From DATFMH01 sp035267045 (GTDB lineage Bacteria > Bacteroidota > Rhodothermia > Balneolales > DATFMH01): a stretch of 8,294 bases of DNA. The stretch covers positions 1-8,294 of the forward strand of contig DATFMH010000040.1 in the NCBI GenBank assembly GCA_035267045.1, given 5' to 3'. Each line of letters starts with the position of its first letter. The first letter of the stretch is position 1. The position numbers were made by a program, and so were the translations under genes. The notes under the pieces were generated by a model, which saw nothing but the letters and a program-made list of their open reading frames with translations, was not told where the DNA came from and did no database searches. Shown piece by piece: positions 1 to 5,599 of the stretch.

Positions 1-192
1 GCGGAAGGAATATCCATCTGATGACAGAGTTTTTAAGGTTTTACTATATAAGGAATCAACGGGTAATGGAGATGAAATGATTACCCGTGAAACATTTTTT
101 GGAACCTGACCGGCTATATCTCGATCAATAAAAGAATTTGTAGAAGAACAAGCTGTTATCATAAACAGCGATATCATTAAAAAATATCTCAT
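1..192 (-). CDS. small lipoprotein of unknown function, 3' part missing (runs off left edge)
   Basis: Reading the minus strand from the ATG at 192-190 gives 64 uninterrupted codons to the window edge. The protein begins MRYFLMISLFMITACSST: a short basic start, a hydrophobic stretch (residues 4-13) and a lipobox ITAC with Cys15 followed by Ser-Ser. This is a signal peptidase II signal, so the mature protein should be lipid-anchored in the inner or outer membrane. The rest (residues 16-64) is soluble, with a hydrophobic strand VSRVIISSPLP and then a likely helix SLYSKTLKTL, and no family I recognise. A G-rich stretch (GGGGTGGG, complement of 194-201) lies just before the ATG and could act as a ribosome binding site. 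It is divergent from the GH31 gene across 531 nt. The product is unknown; the lipoprotein call is firm for the N-terminus only. Confidence 0.72.
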   Translation of the reverse strand, partial: MRYFLMISLFMITACSSTNSFIDRDIAGQVPKNVSRVIISSPLPVDSLYSKTLKTLSSDGYSFR

Positions 193-723
193 ACCCACCC
201 CAAGTAAATTTGAATATCTATTTCTTTAAAACCATAACCTCAACCATCTAAATATAGATAATATTTTCATAAAATCTATTTGTGAAATATAATTATTAAA
301 GTTTGCGAGATGAGTGTCTTCTTAGGAGCAGTTTAAAAAAAAGAAATCAGATAAATGAATTTTTAAAATGATGCAATTTGAGTGTTGTAATATGAATTAT
401 GAATAAACGCAAACCTATATTTATATTTTGATTTTCCTGTTAGTTATTAAAATTTCCGAAATATTTGGGAATGTCCTTGTGGGTTTTCTATTGTGGTTTT
501 AATGATTAGAATAATTCGTTCGCGGTTGTTAACGTGTCAGATCTGTTTCAGAGTGGCAACAGGTAAATTATGTAAACGCTTTCAGCTTTTTATCCATTTC
601 TATATATTCAAACATCTGGCTCGATGTAACTGTCTGTGATTTCTGATTAAAGTATTTAATGATCTTTCATCGCATCAAGCTGTGTTTTTTGAAAATAGTA
701 ACCAGGGTAAAAACCACTAAATT
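193..723. other. 531-nt divergent intergenic region, AT-rich, no gene seen
   Basis: I find no convincing coding stretch on either strand, no tRNA-like fold and no transposon ends. The DNA is strongly AT-rich between about 200 and 480. It must carry the promoters for the leftward lipoprotein gene and the rightward GH31 gene. One regulatory site stands out (LacI-family operator, 571-584, listed separately). An AT-rich TATATT (about 604-609) follows it and could be a -10 element, but no matching -35 box is clear, and no good copy of the Bacteroidota TAnnTTTG -7 box was found in the plus orientation. The GH31 leader downstream of the operator is about 140 nt, long enough for an untranslated regulatory leader, but I see no recognised riboswitch. 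Confidence 0.6.
571..584. promoter_or_regulatory. LacI-family operator (cre-like site) upstream of the GH31 gene
   Basis: The sequence TGTAAACGCTTTCA is a pseudo-palindrome of the form TGNAANCGNTTNCA. With the preceding A it matches every defined position of the classical cre consensus WTGNAANCGNWNNCW. The central CG flanked by AA and TT is the signature of LacI/GalR-family regulators, whose hinge helix inserts at the central CpG. It is the only full match I noticed in the window and lies 139 nt upstream of the ATG of a sugar-degrading enzyme, which is where such a site would be expected. A TATATT about 20 nt downstream would place the operator near a -35 region, suggesting repression, but the promoter is not certain. 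In Bacteroidota such sites usually serve local sugar-specific LacI regulators rather than CcpA. The regulator gene is not in the window. Confidence 0.68.
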
Positions 724-3360
724 ATGAATAGGACTAAAATAAAAGGGTGTCTGCTTGCATGTATAATGATAAGTATGGCTGCTCTCCCAGCTTTTGCTCA
801 ATTGAAAGGTAATCCGAATCCAAATCCCAAATCGGTTGTGACTTCAGGTAATGTCCGTTTTACGGTATTGACCAATCGGATGATACGTATGGAATGGGAA
901 CCAAATGGAAAATTTGAAAACCGGGCATCGTTTGTATTTATCAACCGCAATTTACCGGCACCGGATTATAAGGTTGCACATAATAACGGTAATCTCGAAA
1001 TCAATACCGGAAAACTTAAACTCAGATACAAAGAAAACAGCGGGAAATTTACAGAGAATAATCTTTCTGTTCAGTATCAGGTCAACGGCATGTGGCATTC
1101 CTGGCATCCGGGATTGAAAGACACGGCTAATTTGAAAGGGACTATACGTACCCTGGATGGTGTTGAAGGGGCTGCCAAATTACCCGACGGGCTCATCTCC
1201 CGCAGCGGTTGGTATGTAGTTAACGATTCGAATCGACCGCTTTTTGATAATTCGGATTGGCCCTGGGTTGTACCGCAAAAACAAAATGGTCGTCAGGACT
1301 GGTATTTTATGGGATATGGTCATGATTATAAAGGGGAACTCCACGATTATATTAAAGTGGCCGGTAAAATACCCATGCCTCCCCGTTTTGCATTCGGTTT
1401 CTGGTGGTCGCGTTACTGGGCGTATACCGATGAAGAATTTAAAGATCTGGTTCATCAATTCCATACGCATGAAGTACCATTGAATGTACTGGTTATCGAC
1501 ATGGACTGGCACCGCACGTGGGGACTGGATTGGACGAAACCGCAAAGAGATCAGGCGGGTCAGCCAAAGGGATGGACCGGATATACATGGAGTCCAACTT
1601 ATTTTCCCAATCCTGCCAAATTCCTCGACTGGACGAAGAAAGAAGGTTTGAAAGTAACGATGAACCTGCACCCGGCGTCCGGTATTCAACCATATGAAGC
1701 GCCTTATAAAAAAATGGCCAAAGCGATGGGCATCGATCCGGCCACAAAGAAATACGTGCCATTCAATATCACGAATAAGAAATTTGCCAATAACTATTTT
1801 AAATATGTAATCGACCCGTTTGAGAAACAGGGCGTCGATTTCTGGTGGCTCGACTGGCAGCAGTGGAGTACAACCAAAATACCGGGTGTAACACCGACAT
1901 GGTGGCTTAATTATGTGTTTTACACTCATATGGAGCGGGAGGGAAATAAACGCCCGTTGATCTATCACCGGTGGGGCGGCCTGGGAAATCACAGGTATCA
2001 GATCGGTTTTTCCGGTGATGTTATTAATACCTGGAAATCACTGAAATTTCAACCATATTTCACTTCAACCGCCTCCAACGTCGGTTACGGTTATTGGAGT
2101 CATGATATCGGCGGACATATGCCCGGGCCTGAAAACGGTGAGTTGTTCACACGCTGGGTTGAATGGGGAGCTTTCAGTCCGATTCTCAGAACGCACGTAA
2201 CCAAGAATCCCGATGGTGAGCGGCGTATCTGGGCTTACCCATACAAATATGCCCGTGCCATGCGCGAAGCTGTTCTAATGCGGTACTCGTTGATACCGTA
2301 TATTTATACCATGTCGAGAGTGGCATACGATACCGGTGTTTCCATATTACGGCCGATGTATTACAGCCATCCGAACGATCAGGAAGCCTATAATTTCAGG
2401 GATGAATACAAATACGGAGACGATATGATCGTGCGTCCTGTTACAGCACCCATGAAGAAAGACAGTTTGTTGTCTGATGTGAAAGTGTGGTTACCCAAAG
2501 GAAAGTGGGTTGAATGGTATACAGGTACGAAACTTGAAGGTGGTAAAGTCTATAACCGGCAATTCCAGATTGACGAGATACCGGTTTATGTCAGAGATGG
2601 TGCTGTCATTCCAATGCAATCACGCAAGACGATAGGTAAGCATGAAGCAACACCCGACCCAATGGTATTGACCGTATTTCCGGGTGATACGGCTACGGCA
2701 CGCCTATACGAAGACGAGGGCAATAGTCAAAGTTATGAAAATGGTAAGTATGCATGGACGGCGATTCATCATGCAGAGCCTGATAGCAAAACATTGACAT
2801 TGACCATCGATCCTGCTAAAGGAAACTATGAGGGAATGCCGAAAAAGAGATCCTATGAAGTGCGTATTGTCAACTCATGGCCGGCGGCATCTGTTAAAGT
2901 GAATGGTCGTTCCGTTTCATTTACGGATAATCATGATCGATCATCAGGATGGTGGTATGATGGTATGAAGTTTACTACCGTTATTCGTGTCCCTGAGAGT
3001 CCTGTACATCGCGCAACAAAAGTAGAAGTTCATTTTAATCAGGATATCAATTCTCCATTGCTGAATGGTATGCGTGGCAATATCTCGAGGATTCAGACAG
3101 CTGTTCATAAGTTAGAACGCCTGAGCAAGAATAACTGGTTATTTAACCATTATCACGGTGATTTATGGGCTCCTGACACTTTAATAAAATTGTATCAAAC
3201 CGGCAGACGTATAGAACTTGATCCGTCAAGTGCTTATAATGAACTTCAAAAATTTCATAAGGAATTACCTGAGATGATTAAACAGGTGCCGAAGATGACA
3301 GCTCAGCGAATTTATATTCGTCAGGCCATGGATCAGTTGAAAGCAACAACCCATAAATAA
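724..3360 (+). CDS. secreted glycoside hydrolase family 31 (alpha-glucosidase/alpha-xylosidase-like)
   Basis: 878 residues. A signal peptide occupies residues 1-25, with cleavage after AFA (AFA|QL), so the enzyme acts in the periplasm or outside the cell. The N-terminal beta-sandwich (about 37-215) precedes the TIM barrel. The barrel shows the GH31 landmarks: FGFWWSRYWAY (224-234), the VIDMDW strand (257-262, substrate-site Asp260), VDFWWLDWQQW (371-381) with predicted nucleophile Asp377, FSGDVINTW (429-437) with predicted acid/base Asp432, HDIGGH (460-465) and ILRTH (487-491). Beta domains follow, including a DUF5110-like segment (about 645-715). Residues about 775-878 form an extra, largely helical tail. 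GH31 enzymes retain configuration and cleave terminal alpha-linked Glc, Xyl or Gal. The nucleophile motif departs from the usual WxDMNE, so substrate cannot be assigned. The gene is monocistronic: an operator lies upstream and a terminator downstream. ATG 724 is chosen because it starts the signal peptide; no Shine-Dalgarno is evident. Confidence 0.93.
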   Translation: MNRTKIKGCLLACIMISMAALPAFAQLKGNPNPNPKSVVTSGNVRFTVLTNRMIRMEWEPNGKFENRASFVFINRNLPAPDYKVAHNNGNLEINTGKLKLRYKENSGKFTENNLSVQYQVNGMWHSWHPGLKDTANLKGTIRTLDGVEGAAKLPDGLISRSGWYVVNDSNRPLFDNSDWPWVVPQKQNGRQDWYFMGYGHDYKGELHDYIKVAGKIPMPPRFAFGFWWSRYWAYTDEEFKDLVHQFHTHEVPLNVLVIDMDWHRTWGLDWTKPQRDQAGQPKGWTGYTWSPTYFPNPAKFLDWTKKEGLKVTMNLHPASGIQPYEAPYKKMAKAMGIDPATKKYVPFNITNKKFANNYFKYVIDPFEKQGVDFWWLDWQQWSTTKIPGVTPTWWLNYVFYTHMEREGNKRPLIYHRWGGLGNHRYQIGFSGDVINTWKSLKFQPYFTSTASNVGYGYWSHDIGGHMPGPENGELFTRWVEWGAFSPILRTHVTKNPDGERRIWAYPYKYARAMREAVLMRYSLIPYIYTMSRVAYDTGVSILRPMYYSHPNDQEAYNFRDEYKYGDDMIVRPVTAPMKKDSLLSDVKVWLPKGKWVEWYTGTKLEGGKVYNRQFQIDEIPVYVRDGAVIPMQSRKTIGKHEATPDPMVLTVFPGDTATARLYEDEGNSQSYENGKYAWTAIHHAEPDSKTLTLTIDPAKGNYEGMPKKRSYEVRIVNSWPAASVKVNGRSVSFTDNHDRSSGWWYDGMKFTTVIRVPESPVHRATKVEVHFNQDINSPLLNGMRGNISRIQTAVHKLERLSKNNWLFNHYHGDLWAPDTLIKLYQTGRRIELDPSSAYNELQKFHKELPEMIKQVPKMTAQRIYIRQAMDQLKATTHK

Positions 3361-3385
3361 ATTTCTGATCTTCAGATTTTCGAAG

Positions 3386-3415
3386 GCCTGTCCATATTGG
3401 ACAGGCTTTTTTTTT
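3386..3415 (+). terminator. Rho-independent terminator of the GH31 gene
   Basis: An 8-bp perfect stem, GCCTGTCC (3386-3393) paired with GGACAGGC (3399-3406), encloses a 5-nt loop (ATATT) and is followed by nine T residues (3407-3415). AAG at 3383-3385 can pair with the first Ts to lengthen the stem. It begins 25 nt after the GH31 stop codon. It acts only rightward, as there is no equivalent T run on the other strand. It separates GH31 transcription from the cytochrome operon. Confidence 0.93.
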
Positions 3416-3563
3416 AGGTTTAAAAAACGGCCTGGCATGCGGATATGACCCAAATCACCTTTATTAAACGGCTCTTTTACAATTATTTACTGGATTGTAA
3501 GCATATTTATCTATATAGTAGACAAAATAGTCTTATGTCTTAAATATATTGGATCATGTGCTT
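3416..3563 (+). promoter_or_regulatory. probable promoter and leader region of the cytochrome operon (boxes not resolved)
   Basis: This stretch sits between a strong terminator and the first gene of a three-gene run, so the operon promoter most likely lies here. The last 80 nt are very AT-rich. A TATAGT (3514-3519) resembles a -10 box, and TTGTAA (3495-3500) resembles a -35 box, but the 13-nt gap between them is too short for a standard sigma-70 promoter, so I do not claim either. No operator-like palindrome comparable to the site at 571-584 was found. Confidence 0.35.
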
Positions 3564-5594
3564 ATGGAGTCAACTAAGGTAAAATGGCATAGCCGTCTGA
3601 CAATATGGATTGTCGGAATTTTACTCTTTGAATTATTATCAGGTTTAGTGATTTATCTGGTTTCGTTCAGCTTATCTTCACAGGCCCTGGTGGTTCTGCA
3701 CACGGCGGTCGGACTTGTTGCCGTGATACCCTATATCATTTATCAGATCCGTCATTGGCTTTCGTATCGTAAAAGAATCCTGACTCATCATAAACTGACA
3801 GGTTACTTGTCGATGATAACGGCTGTTGCAGCAGCAATTTCCGGACTATTCTTATCCTATGAAGCGGTATTTCTGACCCGCATCAGTTATATCTGGGATA
3901 ATGTTCATATAATAGCGACATTTGCTTTTCTGCTGACTGTAGTACCTCATATAGGTTTATTAATTATCCGTGATTTCAGGGGAATCAAAGAGAAAAAAGA
4001 GCATGTGCTTATAAAAGCGGAAAAGTCATTCGGCATACAAATTTTTCTTGTATTAGTTACATTTGTGGCTTTCCTGGGTCTTTTCATATATGCTTATAAT
4101 CCAATTTCATTTCACAATAAATTCCCTGCCGATTACCAATTTTTATATGGCAAAAATAAGCCGTTTCAACCCAGTCTGGCTACAACCGGAAGTGGTGACG
4201 CAATCGATGCCAGGTTGTTGGGTGATTCAAAATCATGTATGAGCAGTGGGTGTCATACCAGTATAGGTCACGAGTGGGAGGCCAGTGCCCATCGCTATTC
4301 CGCTATGGATCCGGCTTTTCGAAAAGTGCAACATGCCATGGCCGTTGAAAAAGGTCCGGCATCAACACGTTATTGCGGCGGATGCCATGATCCCATTTCC
4401 TTGTTATCAGGTTCCAAAAACCTGGACGATAAAACGCTTACGAATCCGATAGGTTTGAATGAGGGGATTTCCTGTGTCAGTTGTCATTCGATTACGAAGG
4501 TTGATGTGAAGGGAAATGCCCAGTATCAGATTACCAAACCCATACCCTATTTATTTGAGATGAGAAAGGGAAAGACAGCGAAATTCCTGAGTGATTTTTT
4601 AATAAGAGCCTATCCCAAACATCATGTTGCAACTTATAACAGGACTTTGTTGAAGACGCCTGAATTTTGCGGCTCATGTCACAAACAATTTATTAATAAG
4701 CAAGTGAACGGGGTGGGCTGGGTACAGTTACAGAATCAGTATGACAATTGGCGTAAAAGTCATTGGAATCATCCGCGTGAACCTATGAAAACCATAGAAT
4801 GCCGTGAATGTCATATGCCGCTGGTTAAAACATTTGACCCGGCTAACGGTGATTCTTTGGATTATAACAGGACGCCGAATGATCATAAACACAGAAGCCA
4901 CCGGTTTCTTGGTGGAAATCAGTTTATGCCGACTTTATTGAAACTTCCCGGGGGAGAAAAACAAAGAGAATTAGTCGTAAAATGGCTCAAAGGTGAAGTA
5001 AAGATCCCGGAAATTAAAAATAAATGGCATAATGGTCCGGCTATGCCGATACAAATTGCGGCATCCGGCACCATTAGAATCGGTCAAAACGTTGGAATAG
5101 ATGTCACCGTCACTAATAACAAACCCGGACATAATTTTCCTACAGGGCCGCTCGATTTAATCCAGGCCTGGATTAAGTTAACCGTTAAAGACAGTGATGG
5201 TAATATCGTTTACTCATCCGGTGTCCTGGATAAGCATCATTTCATTCCTCCGGGATCATTCATATATCGTGCGGAACCGGTAGATCAATACGGCAGCATG
5301 ATAGACAGGCATAATTTGTGGGAACTGGTGGGTGTGAAATTCAGTCGTGCACTTTATCCGGGGTTCAGCGATCAGGCAAAATATAATTTCAAATATAAGC
5401 CTGAAAGACGGGATCGTTTTACAACCGGCGATACCTTGTTTGTAAATGCAGAACTCTGTTATCGGAAATTCAATCAGTTTGTGCTCAATCGCTTTTTTAA
5501 TCATGGCAAAACAGATATAACCGCTCCGGTCACCGTTTTATCAAGCGATCAAAAGATGATAATCGTTAAAAAGTCACATCCCATTCAGCCGTAA
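3564..5594 (+). CDS. membrane cytochrome b-like domain fused to pentaheme c-type cytochrome (cytochrome c554-like)
   Basis: 676 residues from ATG 3564. An in-frame TTG at 3549 would add five residues (MDHVL); neither has a Shine-Dalgarno, and I prefer the ATG. Four hydrophobic helices (about 13-34, 42-65, 78-104, 112-136) carry paired histidines on helix 2 (His46, His64) and helix 4 (His115, His129), the layout of a bis-His di-heme b-type membrane domain. A fifth helix (about 157-178) leads to an extracytoplasmic domain. That domain has five c-heme motifs: CX4CH (225-231, CMSSGCH), CGGCH (271-275), CVSCH (304-308), CGSCH (369-373) and CRECH (413-417). Candidate distal ligands include His236, His243, His400 and the 441-446 cluster. 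The segment SHRFLGGNQFMPTLL and a later PGHNFPTG (521-528) in a beta-rich C-terminus are typical of cytochrome c554-type multiheme proteins. Likely role: electron transfer between quinones and the periplasm. The direction of flow and the partners are unknown. It is first in an operon. Confidence 0.88.
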   Translation: MESTKVKWHSRLTIWIVGILLFELLSGLVIYLVSFSLSSQALVVLHTAVGLVAVIPYIIYQIRHWLSYRKRILTHHKLTGYLSMITAVAAAISGLFLSYEAVFLTRISYIWDNVHIIATFAFLLTVVPHIGLLIIRDFRGIKEKKEHVLIKAEKSFGIQIFLVLVTFVAFLGLFIYAYNPISFHNKFPADYQFLYGKNKPFQPSLATTGSGDAIDARLLGDSKSCMSSGCHTSIGHEWEASAHRYSAMDPAFRKVQHAMAVEKGPASTRYCGGCHDPISLLSGSKNLDDKTLTNPIGLNEGISCVSCHSITKVDVKGNAQYQITKPIPYLFEMRKGKTAKFLSDFLIRAYPKHHVATYNRTLLKTPEFCGSCHKQFINKQVNGVGWVQLQNQYDNWRKSHWNHPREPMKTIECRECHMPLVKTFDPANGDSLDYNRTPNDHKHRSHRFLGGNQFMPTLLKLPGGEKQRELVVKWLKGEVKIPEIKNKWHNGPAMPIQIAASGTIRIGQNVGIDVTVTNNKPGHNFPTGPLDLIQAWIKLTVKDSDGNIVYSSGVLDKHHFIPPGSFIYRAEPVDQYGSMIDRHNLWELVGVKFSRALYPGFSDQAKYNFKYKPERRDRFTTGDTLFVNAELCYRKFNQFVLNRFFNHGKTDITAPVTVLSSDQKMIIVKKSHPIQP

Positions 5595-5599
5595 TATAT

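Noticed and set aside
59..88. Perfect 9-bp inverted repeat (ACGGGTAAT ... ATTACCCGT) with a 12-nt loop
   Set aside because: It lies inside the minus-strand lipoprotein reading frame and has no T run; an inverted repeat of this size with a loop under 20 nt is expected about once by chance in a window this long.
526..540. Second LacI-type site around GTTAACGTGTCAG
   Set aside because: It contains the central CG but misses about four of the defined positions, so it is not supported as an operator.
751..762. LLAC as a possible lipobox at residues 10-13 of the GH31 enzyme
   Set aside because: Too few hydrophobic residues precede the Cys; the hydrophobic core continues to an AFA cleavage site at residue 25, so a type I signal fits better.
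1180..1992. 270-codon open frame on the minus strand inside the GH31 gene
   Set aside because: It is antisense to the conserved GH31 barrel; its product shows no domain and the frame is explained by codon bias of the real gene.
3462..3479. Possible operator around AAACGGCTCTTTTA upstream of the cytochrome operon
   Set aside because: Only the central CG and the left AA fit; the right half-site is absent.
3549..3563. TTG start extending the cytochrome by five residues
   Set aside because: The ATG at 3564 gives a complete N-terminal membrane domain; the extra residues add nothing recognisable and TTG is a rarer start.
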